Below, piece by piece: positions 8,518-16,905 of a stretch of DNA of 64,000 nt. The number at the start of each line of letters is the position of its first letter. The stretch's first letter is position 1. Both the position numbers and the translations under genes were made by a program. A model generated the notes under the pieces. That model searched no databases. It was not told the origin of the DNA and saw only the letters and a program-made list of their open reading frames with translations. The stretch covers positions 1 to 64,000 of the forward strand of contig NZ_JBEEAC010000031.1 in the NCBI RefSeq assembly GCF_040120695.1, written 5' to 3'. This DNA comes from Plantactinospora sp040120695. GTDB lineage: Bacteria > Actinomycetota > Actinomycetes > Mycobacteriales > Micromonosporaceae.

Positions 8518-10247
8518 CCGGAACGCCCGAGGGGCTGCTGTCGTGGTTGGACGACCCCGCCGAGGAGCGCGGGATCCGGTTCGCCGGTCCGGGCGACGAG
8601 TGGGAGTTCTGGTCGTACCGCCGGTTGGCCGAGTTGACCCGACGTGTCTCCACCGGACTGGCGGCGCGGCTTGAGCCGGGCGCGGTGGTGGGCATCGTGC
8701 AGGGATCCGGCCCGTCGTTCGTGGCGACCCTGTTCGGCGCGATGACGGCCGGATGCGTACCCTCACCGCTCGCCCCGCCGCTGGCGTTCCAGGACGCCGA
8801 CGCGTACGCCGCGCATGCCGTCGGGCTGCTCCGGTCGTCCCGGGCAGCGGCGGTCGTCGCGGACGAGGATCTGGTGGCCGACCTGGCGCCGCTGGCTGCG
8901 GTGGCCGGCGTGCGCTGGGTGACCACGGCCGGTGAACTGACGCTCGGATGCCCGCCGGACGGGCCGGCGCCGGAGGCGCGGCGCCCAGCGGAACTGGCAC
9001 TGGTGCAGTTCACCTCGGGCAGCAGCGGCGCGGCCAGGGGGGTACGGGTGCCTCGCCGGGCGGTCGAGGCCAACGTGGCGGCCATCCGGCGGTGGCTGGA
9101 GATGACGCAGGTCGACGTGACGGCGTCCTGGCTGCCGGTCCACCACGACATGGGTCTGATCGGCTGCCTACTGGCACCGGTGGTCAACCGGAGCGACCTC
9201 TGGCTGATGCGCCCCGAGCAGTTCGTTCGCAACCCGACGCGCTACCTGCGCTGCTTCGACACGTCCGGGGCCACCCGGGGAGGCGGGGCGGCGCTCACCG
9301 CGATGCCCAACTTCGGCCTGGCGCACATCGTCCGTCGGGTGCGCGCCGAGGCGCTGCGCGGCGTGGACCTCTCCGGGTGGCGCGCGGTCATCCTCGGCGC
9401 CGAGCGGATCGACGCCGCCATGCTGGAGGCGTTCGACGCGCTGCTGCGCCCGCACGGCTTCTCGCGCCGCGCCCTGCTTCCCGCGTACGGGCTGGCGGAG
9501 TCGACGCTGGCCGTGACCGGCCTGCCGCTGGCCGAGGAGTGGCGGGCCACGGTCGTGGACCCGGGCGGACTGGAAGCCGGGCGGCGGATGCCGACGCCCG
9601 TCTCGCCGGGCGCCGGTCGGCGGCTGGTCGGCTGCGGCAGGCCTCTGGCCGGTACCACCGTGGAGATCCGGGACGACGAGGGCAGGCTCCTGCCGCCAGG
9701 CACTCTCGGCGAGATCGTCGTACGCGGCCCCTCGGTCGCGGCCGGTTACCTGGAGGGAACCGCCGAGGGGTCGGCCAGCGCGTTCCTCCCGGACGGCGGC
9801 CTGCGCTGCGGCGACGCCGGTTTCCTCGGCGAGGACGGGCAGCTGTACGTGCTGGGCCGGCTCGGCGACAGCATCAAGGTACGTGGCCGGGCGGTGTTCG
9901 CCGAGGACATCGAGTCCGTGCTCGCCGAGGGAGGCATTCCGCCGTCCCGGGCGGTGGCGCTGCTCGGGGCGCGAGCCGGCGTACCCACCCTGGTCGTGGT
10001 GTTCGAGTCCGCCCGGCCCGAGTGGCTGGCATACGCCGCCACCTGCGCCCGGGCCCGGGCGGAGGGGGTGGAGATGGTCCTGCTCGACGCCCCTCGCGGC
10101 ACTGTCGTACGGACGTCGAGCGGCAAGCCGAGGCGGCGTCTGCTCTGGTCGCGTTACCTGCGCGGCCAGTTGCCGGGCGTGGTCAGGTCCCCCGGCGACC
10201 AGGCGGTGTCCAACTCGGCTGTAGCGACGACCGGAGGTGTCGGTTGA
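8514..10247 (+). CDS. Fatty-acyl-AMP ligase-like enzyme (FAAL family)
   Basis: 577 residues. FAALs adenylate a fatty or related acid and transfer it to a carrier protein rather than CoA. Diagnostic blocks are VQFTSGSSGAARGV (A3), SWLPVHHDMGLIGCLL (the FAAL 'PLYHDMGL' block), AYGLAESTLAVT (A5) and RCGDAGFLGEDGQLYVLGR (A7/A8). Catalytic Lys is probably in SSGKPRRR near the C-terminus. ATG at 8514 overlaps the preceding stop (ATGA), which selects it over upstream frames. It directly precedes the ACP gene at 10244, the usual FAAL-ACP arrangement, so it probably loads that carrier. The preferred chain cannot be read from sequence. Confidence 0.9.
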   Translation: MTGTPEGLLSWLDDPAEERGIRFAGPGDEWEFWSYRRLAELTRRVSTGLAARLEPGAVVGIVQGSGPSFVATLFGAMTAGCVPSPLAPPLAFQDADAYAAHAVGLLRSSRAAAVVADEDLVADLAPLAAVAGVRWVTTAGELTLGCPPDGPAPEARRPAELALVQFTSGSSGAARGVRVPRRAVEANVAAIRRWLEMTQVDVTASWLPVHHDMGLIGCLLAPVVNRSDLWLMRPEQFVRNPTRYLRCFDTSGATRGGGAALTAMPNFGLAHIVRRVRAEALRGVDLSGWRAVILGAERIDAAMLEAFDALLRPHGFSRRALLPAYGLAESTLAVTGLPLAEEWRATVVDPGGLEAGRRMPTPVSPGAGRRLVGCGRPLAGTTVEIRDDEGRLLPPGTLGEIVVRGPSVAAGYLEGTAEGSASAFLPDGGLRCGDAGFLGEDGQLYVLGRLGDSIKVRGRAVFAEDIESVLAEGGIPPSRAVALLGARAGVPTLVVVFESARPEWLAYAATCARARAEGVEMVLLDAPRGTVVRTSSGKPRRRLLWSRYLRGQLPGVVRSPGDQAVSNSAVATTGGVG

Positions 10248-10651
10248 CCAGGAACGGTTTCGGCGACGGAGCGGCCGCCGTGTGGAACGAGGAGCGGCTA
10301 CGGTCATCGGTGCGGGCGCTGGTCCTCGAACTCGCGCCGCACCCGGCGGTGTCACCATCCGCGGAGGCGCGGCTGGTGGAGGACCTGGGTTTTCACTCGC
10401 TGGCCCTGCTGGAGCTGGCGCTCACCCTCGAGGACGAGTTCGACCTCCCGAAGATCAACCAGGCGGTCGCCCGGGGCATCCGCACGATCGGCGCGGTCGA
10501 GGACCACGTGGTTGGGGTTCTGACCGCGGCCGGGCCGGTTGACGCGGTCGATCCCGGAGGTGGGCGGACGGGGCTCGGACCGGTGGCGGATTCCGCCCGA
10601 AACGCGGGCGACGCCGTGCCGGACCCGACGCGGGAGCGGGCCGATGAGTAA
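10244..10651 (+). CDS. Acyl carrier protein 2
   Basis: 135 residues: a carrier domain in the first 90 and a Gly/Asp-rich tail. The attachment serine is S52 in DLGFHSLALLELAL, where the usual D-S-L is H-S-L, a tolerated variation. The start is probably TTG at 10244, which overlaps the FAAL stop (TTGA) and has GGAGG at 10233-10237; GTG at 10280 is the alternative. It also overlaps the next gene. Adjacent FAAL and reductase genes suggest that a chain is loaded here, modified, then released by reduction. It is clearly different from ACP 1, so the cluster probably has two separate thioester lines. Confidence 0.87.
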   Translation: MTRNGFGDGAAAVWNEERLRSSVRALVLELAPHPAVSPSAEARLVEDLGFHSLALLELALTLEDEFDLPKINQAVARGIRTIGAVEDHVVGVLTAAGPVDAVDPGGGRTGLGPVADSARNAGDAVPDPTRERADE

Positions 10652-11708
10652 GCCAGCGAGGGAGACCCCGGCAGGGCGTCCGGGCAGCATGCTCGTCACC
10701 GGAGCCAGCGGTATCGTCGGCAGTGAGCTGATGGCCCAGGCCCGCGCCCAGGGCTGGGATGTCGTCGGCGTGGGCCGGCGGGGCGACCCTGCCAACGGCG
10801 TGCTGACCTGGCGGATGGGCGCCGAGCCGCCGCCGGCCGAGATCGACCGGCCGTGGGACGTGGTCATTCACTCCGCGGCGGACACCCGGTGGAATCTGCC
10901 GCTCGCCGAGGCCCGGTCGGCGAACCTGGCCCCCACCGAGGCGCTCACCACGGTCGTGGGGCGGCAGACCTTCGTGGTGCACCTCTCGACGTTCTTTGCC
11001 GCCGGTCGCACCGGCACCGCGCGTTCGCCGGCACCGGAGGACTACCGCAACAGCTACGAGTGGTCCAAGGCAGCCGCCGAGCGGTTCGTCCGCGACACGT
11101 TTCCACGGTCCGTCATCGTCCGCCCACCCATGATCATCGGGCGGTCGACCGACGGGGTGATCACCCGCTTCAACGGCATCTACACGGTGCTCGGTGCTGC
11201 CACCTCGGGCCTGCTGGCGGTGGTGGTCGGCGATCCCGACGCGCGGGTCGAACTGGTACCGGTCGACGCCACGGCCGCCCTGGTGCTCGCCCTGGCCCGG
11301 GACCGGGACGACTCGGTGCCCGTGCACGTGCTGGGTGCGGGCGAGGAGTGCCTCACCCTGCGGGAGATCATGGAGATCGGATTCAGCGCGCTGAACGCCG
11401 TCCGTCGGGCCGAGGGCGTCGAACCGGTCGAGTCGCCCCCGTTCGTCGGGGTCGACGCCTGGGAACGCTTCTACCTCCCGTTCTCCCAACCGCATCTGAA
11501 CGAGCGTCAACGGTTGACGATCGATATCCTCGACGCGTTTCGGCCGTACTTCGCGGAATCCATCACTCAGAACATCACCGACAAGGTCACCGATGTCGGG
11601 CCTGCGGTCGACACGGCGGTGCGCTGGTGGGCGCGCCGCCGTTCTCGTATCGCGCTTCGATCACCGTGGCGGTGGTCGCTCGGGTCAACTGGAAACGGAC
11701 CGTTGTGA
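10644..11708 (+). CDS. NAD(P)-dependent extended SDR, thioester-reductase/epimerase type
   Basis: 354 residues. The Rossmann motif TGASGIVGS is near residue 18. The SDR triad is a Ser in HLSTFFAAG and the Tyr and Lys of YEWSK, all present. The overall pattern, with HSAADTRWN and PVDATAALVLA, resembles the reductase domains that release ACP-bound acyl groups as aldehydes or alcohols, and also sugar epimerases. ATG at 10644 overlaps the ACP 2 stop region. Position right after FAAL-ACP favours reductive release of an acyl thioester, but this is inferred from context. The tail after residue 320 is Arg-rich and not conserved-looking. Confidence 0.83.
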   Translation: MSKPARETPAGRPGSMLVTGASGIVGSELMAQARAQGWDVVGVGRRGDPANGVLTWRMGAEPPPAEIDRPWDVVIHSAADTRWNLPLAEARSANLAPTEALTTVVGRQTFVVHLSTFFAAGRTGTARSPAPEDYRNSYEWSKAAAERFVRDTFPRSVIVRPPMIIGRSTDGVITRFNGIYTVLGAATSGLLAVVVGDPDARVELVPVDATAALVLALARDRDDSVPVHVLGAGEECLTLREIMEIGFSALNAVRRAEGVEPVESPPFVGVDAWERFYLPFSQPHLNERQRLTIDILDAFRPYFAESITQNITDKVTDVGPAVDTAVRWWARRRSRIALRSPWRWSLGSTGNGPL

Positions 11709-11722
11709 AAGGGCGCCTAGCG

Positions 11723-12679
11723 ATGAAGACGAGGAACGCACGAGGGCTACTCGGCCCGCGGGCGCTGTGGATCGGCGTGTATGACGGGTTCTCCGCGAAG
11801 CTGGTGGCGAGATCGTGGCTAGCGGGCACCCTGCCGGCGGAGAGTGCGCTCTGGGTATCGAGCTTCTGCGTGTCGGCGAGCCTGCGGGCATGCCCGGACG
11901 CGTCGATCGTGAGCTCGACCGAGATGATCGCGGTGGGACGGTACGTGGAGACGGCGGCCGGTGGGATGCCGGTCGTCCTCGACTGCGACTGCGGTTACGG
12001 GGACGCCGACGTCTTCCGGCACGTCATCGAAGAGATCTGCCGGACCAGCCGGATCGCGGCCGTTTGTTTCGAGGACAAGGTGTTCCCCAAGCGGAACTCC
12101 TTCTACGGACGGGACGAGCAGCACCTGGAGCGGCTGGACGTGTGCGTCGAGAAGATCCGGGCGGCGGCGGAAAGCCGGACCCGGCATCGCGACAACCTGG
12201 CCATCGTGGCTCGTACCGAGGCGCTGGTCGCCGGTCAGGGCGTGGACGCGGCGTTGGAACGGCTGGACGCGTTCGCCTCGGCAGGTGCCGACGCCCTGAT
12301 GGTTCAGGCGACGGGCCCGATCGACGAACTCGACGAGGTGTGCCGGCGCTGGTGTGCGGTGTCCGACGTGCCGCTGGTGGCCGCGCCCACCATGTACCCC
12401 AACCATTCGCCGGAACATTTCTGGAGCAACGGCTTTGCCGTCTACATCTACGCCAACCAACTGCTGAGAGCCGCCGGGTACGCCGCCGACGCGACGCTGC
12501 ACTCGCTCGCGGACGCCCTCAGCCCGCCGGCAGCCCAGGCCGACGGGATGTGGTCGGTGACCGACCTCAACGACCTCGTGGGCGCCTCGCCGGAACAGCG
12601 GCGGGAGACGCTGCACAAACGTCGCCTGGAGGCGGTCGTCGGCGCCGGTATGGCGGCCGGCACGCCCCCTCCCGAATGA
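11723..12679 (+). CDS. pepM: Phosphoenolpyruvate mutase-like enzyme (isocitrate lyase superfamily)
   Basis: 318 residues, the usual length. PEP mutase rearranges phosphoenolpyruvate to phosphonopyruvate, the C-P bond-forming step of nearly all phosphonate pathways. The signature EDKxxxxxNS is present as EDKVFPKRNS (residues 117-126), with gate-loop K123 and N125. The Mg ligands match D87 and D89 of VVLDCDCGYG, and R164 lies in IVARTEALVAG. The LxLMH histidine of characterised mutases is Gln (Q195), a departure in the phosphate site. ATG at 11723 is chosen by alignment to family N-termini; GTG at 11705 is possible. No phosphonopyruvate decarboxylase follows, unlike most phosphonate clusters. 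A lyase or hydrolase of the same superfamily cannot be excluded. Confidence 0.82.
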   Translation: MKTRNARGLLGPRALWIGVYDGFSAKLVARSWLAGTLPAESALWVSSFCVSASLRACPDASIVSSTEMIAVGRYVETAAGGMPVVLDCDCGYGDADVFRHVIEEICRTSRIAAVCFEDKVFPKRNSFYGRDEQHLERLDVCVEKIRAAAESRTRHRDNLAIVARTEALVAGQGVDAALERLDAFASAGADALMVQATGPIDELDEVCRRWCAVSDVPLVAAPTMYPNHSPEHFWSNGFAVYIYANQLLRAAGYAADATLHSLADALSPPAAQADGMWSVTDLNDLVGASPEQRRETLHKRRLEAVVGAGMAAGTPPPE

Positions 12680-12869
12680 ACCCTGCTCGCTTCCCCGGCC
12701 CGGACGGAAGCAGCGGCGAAGGGCACCCTCCGGTGAAGTTGTTCGATGACCGGTCAGACCCGCTTCGAGCATGAGTTGTTTCGCATAGCCCAGGTCCGCG
12801 CACGAATACGATGACGGCGTTCGGCGACGTTCACGGCACGGCCGGATGCCGCGAGGAAATGGAGACCTG

Positions 12870-13535
12870 TTGAAGCGACACATGTTCGTCGTCCTCGAAG
12901 GGGGCGACGGCTCCGGGAAGACCAGCGTCCGGAAGCACCTCTTCCGACGGCTGGTGGACGCCGGTGACGAGGTGCTGACCGTCATACAGACGTCCTGGCT
13001 CGTGCCGGAGCACACCGAGGTCATCACCAACGCGCGGTTCCACCAGACGGAATATCCGCCGGAGGTGATCACGAGGGCTTATGTCGGCGACAAGGAGGCG
13101 ACGACACGGTACTTCGTCGAGCCGCACCTGCCGTTCCGACATGTCGTCGGCGACCGCTACGTCGCCAGTGACATGGTCTACCACCGGCTGCTCTGGGACA
13201 TACCGCCGGAACGCACGTACGAGGCGTACGCGGCGAGTTCGATCCGCTTTCCCGACCTGACGGTATTCGTCGACACCGACCCCGACACCGCGTACGCCAG
13301 GTTGCAGAACCGGGCCGGTGACCGGCGGAACCGATGGGACACGCTGGAGGCGCAGAAGACCCTGTACGAGGCCTTCCAGGAAGCGCTTTTCAGCGGGCGT
13401 TACCCCCGACTCGGCTCGGTGGTGCGGGTGGACAACCGGGGCTCCTTCGAACAGACCGCCGCCGCGGTCGACCGACACGTGCTGCCGCTGGTGAAGGCGG
13501 TCGGCGCGGAATCGACGTCCAGAGAAGGACGGTGA
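12870..13535 (+). CDS. Thymidylate-kinase-like P-loop kinase 1
   Basis: 221 residues with the fold of thymidylate kinases. The P-loop is EGGDGSGKTS, followed by a VGDRYVASDMVYH block equivalent to the 'DRY-x-x-S' substrate loop, and an FVDTDPDTAYARL segment. Such kinases transfer a phosphate from ATP to a phosphate or phosphonate-like acceptor. TTG at 12870 is preferred, 5 nt after GGAG at 12861-12864; ATG at 12882 is an alternative. It is a sister of the 16258-16902 product (shared HLF..L, SWLVP and DRYVASD blocks). A housekeeping dTMP kinase role is unlikely inside this operon; the pathway substrate, or a self-protection role, is unknown. Confidence 0.83.
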   Translation: MKRHMFVVLEGGDGSGKTSVRKHLFRRLVDAGDEVLTVIQTSWLVPEHTEVITNARFHQTEYPPEVITRAYVGDKEATTRYFVEPHLPFRHVVGDRYVASDMVYHRLLWDIPPERTYEAYAASSIRFPDLTVFVDTDPDTAYARLQNRAGDRRNRWDTLEAQKTLYEAFQEALFSGRYPRLGSVVRVDNRGSFEQTAAAVDRHVLPLVKAVGAESTSREGR

Positions 13536-13621
13536 TGCGATGCGCTGATGTCACGACAGGCGTGACCGACCGGAGAAGTCCCTCGCACGACGTCCGACAA
13601 CTAGAGCGTAAGGAACTGGTC

Positions 13622-14305
13622 ATGGTGTTGTTACCAACGATCATGTGCTACTCGGTGGAAGGGTTCCTGCGACCGGCCGAGGCAGCCGAAATCTGCGACG
13701 AGATGGATATGCACAAGGCGGGCCTGCCCCAGGAGCGGGTGCTCGCGGGCGGCGGGAACTCGATTCACACCGTCAAGAACCTGACCGTCGAGCAGGCCGT
13801 GCAGGTGTACGAGCCGAAGGGACGGGTCGAGGTGCTGGAACTGCCGCCGCGGGTGCTCGACATTCTGGGCGAGGCGGTGTCCCGCAACATGCCCAACATC
13901 TGTCGTGCCTACCCCGAGGTGCGGACCGTCGGTCCATGGTTCTACGTGGAGTACGAGCCGGGGCAGTTCATCACGCCGCACGCCGACCAGTACAAGAACA
14001 AGAATGCCCCGGAACACCCGAAGATCGGCGGGCTGAGTGTTCAGCTCAACGACGGTTTCACCGGCGGCGAGTTCTACGTGGAGACCTGTGGGTCGCCCGA
14101 TATCTGGACCGAGGCGGACGGCGAGACCCGGCTCATCCGCCGGGCCAACGACTCATCCGAGGAGTTCCGCTCCATTCCGCGTACCCGCTGGACGTCGACG
14201 CCCGCCGTGGGCACGGCCTTCATGTACGGATCGCAGTTGGTGCACGGGACGGAACCGGTCACTTCCGGGCGGATCCGGAAGGTCATCAGCTGGCTGGTGG
14301 GCTGA
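13622..14305 (+). CDS. 2-oxoglutarate/Fe(II)-dependent oxygenase, prolyl-4-hydroxylase-like
   Basis: 227 residues of the P4H-type double-stranded beta-helix family; they couple 2-oxoglutarate decarboxylation to hydroxylation of a substrate. Iron ligands are H120 and D122 in ITPHADQYK and the distal H208 in QLVHGTE. The 2OG-binding basic residue is in the SGRIRK segment at 217-220. GGEFYVE matches the family's 'GGE-x-x-F' block. ATG at 13622 has AAGGA six nucleotides upstream, which settles the start. It lies between a kinase gene and the hypothetical gene at 14359. It probably oxidises a pathway intermediate; several known phosphonate pathways use such non-haem iron enzymes. Confidence 0.88.
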   Translation: MVLLPTIMCYSVEGFLRPAEAAEICDEMDMHKAGLPQERVLAGGGNSIHTVKNLTVEQAVQVYEPKGRVEVLELPPRVLDILGEAVSRNMPNICRAYPEVRTVGPWFYVEYEPGQFITPHADQYKNKNAPEHPKIGGLSVQLNDGFTGGEFYVETCGSPDIWTEADGETRLIRRANDSSEEFRSIPRTRWTSTPAVGTAFMYGSQLVHGTEPVTSGRIRKVISWLVG

Positions 14306-14358
14306 ACGGCGATCCGGTCGGTCCGCGGACCGGCGGCGCGGAGAGAAGGGAGCGAGGG

Positions 14359-15345
14359 GTGAGTCTCACCCTTGAGGACGGTTGGACCACGCTCATCGAC
14401 GGCCTGCAGGTCCATAGGTACTACCTGCAGGTGCAACCGGCCCGGGACCGGCAACTCGAACGGTGCCACGAACTGGCCCGGCGGCGGCCCGGCGGGGCCA
14501 CCCTGCCACCGCTGCCCGAGTTGGTCTCCCGGTTCGGCGCGGGGCCGCTGGAACACCTGCTGCACCCGGCTCGCCCGGGTGGACCGGAGGTGCCGTCCCA
14601 CGGCACCCCGCCGACGTCGTCGGCCGCGGCAGGTGGCCTGGCCGTGGTGGTCGACGAAGCCGCGTGCCTTTCGGCGGCCGGAGTGCCGCTCGTGCCGGTG
14701 GACGCGGTGGCCGCCGGCACGAGCGCGTGGCCGGACGGCACCGAGAAGGTGATCCGGGCGGCGTTCGAGCAGGCCGGCCTGAGTTACCTCCTGACGCTCT
14801 GCGCCGAGGTGGTGCTGCTGACCCCGCACGGGTCCGCGTCGGACGCACCGGGGGCGTCGGGCTCCCCTGACACTCCCGGTGCGGCGCCATGGTCGACGGT
14901 TCTGGTGTCCATCGGAACGTCGCCGCTGCGTCAGGCCGCCCTGCTGGCCGACGCCGCCGCACGGCAGATGCTGACCTGTTTCGCCCGCGCCGCCGACGCC
15001 GGTCGGGGCGGTGGCCGGCTTCGTTCGCCCGTGCGCGGCGCCGAGCGGCCGGTGACCGAGGTGGCGGCGGACATCATCGGTGTGGCGGCCGAGTGGCGAC
15101 TGCTCCGGGCGGTCGTCCAGGGCGGCGGCCCGAGGCATGGCGGCGGCGCGGGTACAGGCGTGCCGGATTGGGTCGGCCGACGGCTGACGGCGCTCGACGC
15201 CCTGCTGCCCGAGTGTGCCGCCGTACTGGAGCCGCTCCAGGAAGGGCTGGCGGAGCCGAACACGTACGACCTCGTCGCCGGCCTGCTGCCGGGGGAGCAC
15301 CGGTTCGTCCGCTACCGGGAGGGCGGCGGACTTGGACAGCACTGA
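14359..15345 (+). CDS. Hypothetical cluster protein, paralogue of the 1355-2425 product
   Basis: 328 residues, Ala/Gly/Arg-rich and soluble, without a recognised domain. Its N-terminal block LEDGWTTLIDGLQVHRYYLQ matches the divergent gene at 1355-2425, as does a later block around WSTVLVSIG. GTG at 14359 follows GAAGGGAG at 14345-14352. The 3' end overlaps the methyltransferase start. Two diverged copies retained in one cluster suggest a real enzymatic or scaffold role. The product of 17891-18379 has a weakly similar segment (VYALHVQPF against RYYLQVQP), so a third distant relative is possible. No function is proposed. Confidence 0.7.
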   Translation: MSLTLEDGWTTLIDGLQVHRYYLQVQPARDRQLERCHELARRRPGGATLPPLPELVSRFGAGPLEHLLHPARPGGPEVPSHGTPPTSSAAAGGLAVVVDEAACLSAAGVPLVPVDAVAAGTSAWPDGTEKVIRAAFEQAGLSYLLTLCAEVVLLTPHGSASDAPGASGSPDTPGAAPWSTVLVSIGTSPLRQAALLADAAARQMLTCFARAADAGRGGGRLRSPVRGAERPVTEVAADIIGVAAEWRLLRAVVQGGGPRHGGGAGTGVPDWVGRRLTALDALLPECAAVLEPLQEGLAEPNTYDLVAGLLPGEHRFVRYREGGGLGQH

Positions 15346-16261
15346 CATCCGTCCGGTCACCGGCGCCGCCGTTCCGGTAGGCAGCCGGACGGCAGCCGAT
15401 GGTGGCGAGGCCTTCGTCCACTACCTGGACCTGACTAGCACCCTGCGGTTCTTCCAGCGATACAAGGAGCGTTCGTACTCCGCGCTCGACCTCGACGCCG
15501 CGGCCCGGGTGCTGGATGCGGGCTGCGGCGTCGGCACCGACGCGTTTGCCCTGGCCGAGCGGATCGGGCCGGACGGTGTGGTGCACGGTGTCGACGTCGA
15601 TCGGCATCTCGTGGACGAGGCGGTGGCCCGTGCCGCCGCCGAGGGCTGGTCCGAACGGGCGCGGTTCCACCTCGGCGACGTGACCGACCTGCCGTTTCCC
15701 GACGGGTCGTTCACCGCGTGCCGGGCCGACCGGGTGCTCGTCCACGTGGCGGAGGCCGGAACGGCTGTGCGGGAACTCGCCCGGGTCTGCCGGCCGGGCG
15801 GCGTGGTGTTCGTCAGCGACCCGGACTACGCGACCGTGGTGATCGACGCAGCGCGCCCGGAACTCACCGACACCATCGTCCGGGCGTACGCCGCCGGTCT
15901 CGCCAGCCCCTATGTGGCACACCGGCTGCCGTTGCTGTTCCGCCAGGCCGGTCTGCGGGATGTGACGGTCTCGGCCGACACCTTCGTGGTCTCCGACCTC
16001 GCCGTCGCCCAGCAGGTCCTGGAACTGGATCTGATGGCCGAGCGTGCCGTTCGCTCGGGCGCCGTCGACCGGCGGGCCGCCGACGGATGGCTGGAGGACC
16101 TCGGGGAACGCGCCAGCCGCCACGAGTTCTTCGCCGCGGTCACCGGGTTCGGCGTACGCGGCCGAAAACCAGGAGGTCCTTCCGGGACGGGTAGCCGGCG
16201 GGAAGGCGCCCAGCCGCCGTCCACGGTTCCCCGAGATCCAGCGTCAGGAGGCGAACGATGA
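15332..16261 (+). CDS. Class I SAM-dependent methyltransferase
   Basis: 309 residues of the UbiE/Methyltransf_11 type. Motif I is VLDAGCGVGTD (about residues 60-70), the acidic residue of motif II is in VHGVDVD, and FHLGDVTDLPFPDGSFTACRADRVLVH carries motifs III-IV. It would methylate O, N or C on a small molecule. The likely start is TTG at 15332 with GGAGGG at 15318-15323, overlapping the previous gene by 14 nt. The C-terminus after about residue 275 is low-complexity. It is unrelated in detail to the methyltransferase at 5829-6632, so two different methylations are expected. The substrate is unknown. Confidence 0.87.
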   Translation: MDSTDIRPVTGAAVPVGSRTAADGGEAFVHYLDLTSTLRFFQRYKERSYSALDLDAAARVLDAGCGVGTDAFALAERIGPDGVVHGVDVDRHLVDEAVARAAAEGWSERARFHLGDVTDLPFPDGSFTACRADRVLVHVAEAGTAVRELARVCRPGGVVFVSDPDYATVVIDAARPELTDTIVRAYAAGLASPYVAHRLPLLFRQAGLRDVTVSADTFVVSDLAVAQQVLELDLMAERAVRSGAVDRRAADGWLEDLGERASRHEFFAAVTGFGVRGRKPGGPSGTGSRREGAQPPSTVPRDPASGGER

Positions 16262-16902
16262 CATGGCCGCTGGCCGCCATCGAGGCGGTGTCCGGTGCGG
16301 GCAAGACAACAGTCCGAAAGCACCTGTTCCACGCGCTCGCCCAACGCGGCCAGCCGCCGCTCACGGTGAACCAGATCTCCTGGCTGGTGCCGGCGCAGGC
16401 CCGGGTGCTGACCCGGGCCTACTACCAGGGCCTGCCGACGCGGGCCGAGGAGATCCTTGACGCGTACCTGAGCGACAAGCAGACGCTCGCCGATCGTTTG
16501 ATCAACCCGCACCGGGCCGAGCGTGTGGTCGTCGCGGACCGGTACGTCGCCAGCGACCTGGCGTACCAGGAGGCGATCTGGGGCCTGACGCCCGAACTGG
16601 TCTATCCCCGGTACCGCGCCGCCGACGTGCCCCTGCCCGACGTGGTCGTCTACCTGGACCGGCCCCGCGACGCCGTGCTGGAGCGGCTCCGAGGCAAGAA
16701 GCCGGAAGAGCGGGCCTGGTGGGAAAGCGAGGAAACCGTGGGCCGGCTGTACGACAGCTTCCAGCGGGTGCTGGCGCTGTTGGCGACCGACGGCGTCGAG
16801 GTGATCACTCTGGACGCCATGCAGGGTGCCGACGCGCTGCGGGAGGCCATCGACGCGTCGGTGGTGCCGAACCTGCTCGGCCAGCGGACCGGGAGGGCGT
16901 GA
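16258..16902 (+). CDS. Thymidylate-kinase-like P-loop kinase 2
   Basis: 214 residues. The P-loop is EAVSGAGKTT and the substrate loop is VADRYVASDLAYQ. SWLVPAQARVLTRAYYQ aligns with SWLVPEHTEVITNARFHQ of kinase 1, so the two are sisters about 2.7 kb apart. The GGDGSGK glycine pattern of true dTMP kinases is changed to AVSGAGK here. ATG at 16258 overlaps the methyltransferase stop (ATGA). Together with the nucleotidyltransferase that follows, it suggests stepwise phosphorylation and nucleotide activation of an intermediate, which is inference. A resistance function, as in the fosfomycin kinases FomA/FomB, is another option. Confidence 0.83.
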   Translation: MTWPLAAIEAVSGAGKTTVRKHLFHALAQRGQPPLTVNQISWLVPAQARVLTRAYYQGLPTRAEEILDAYLSDKQTLADRLINPHRAERVVVADRYVASDLAYQEAIWGLTPELVYPRYRAADVPLPDVVVYLDRPRDAVLERLRGKKPEERAWWESEETVGRLYDSFQRVLALLATDGVEVITLDAMQGADALREAIDASVVPNLLGQRTGRA

Positions 16903-16905
16903 GGC

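Noticed and set aside
12870..13535. Housekeeping thymidylate kinase
   Set aside because: Tight operon context with PepM and a second diverged copy makes a pathway role more likely than dTMP metabolism.
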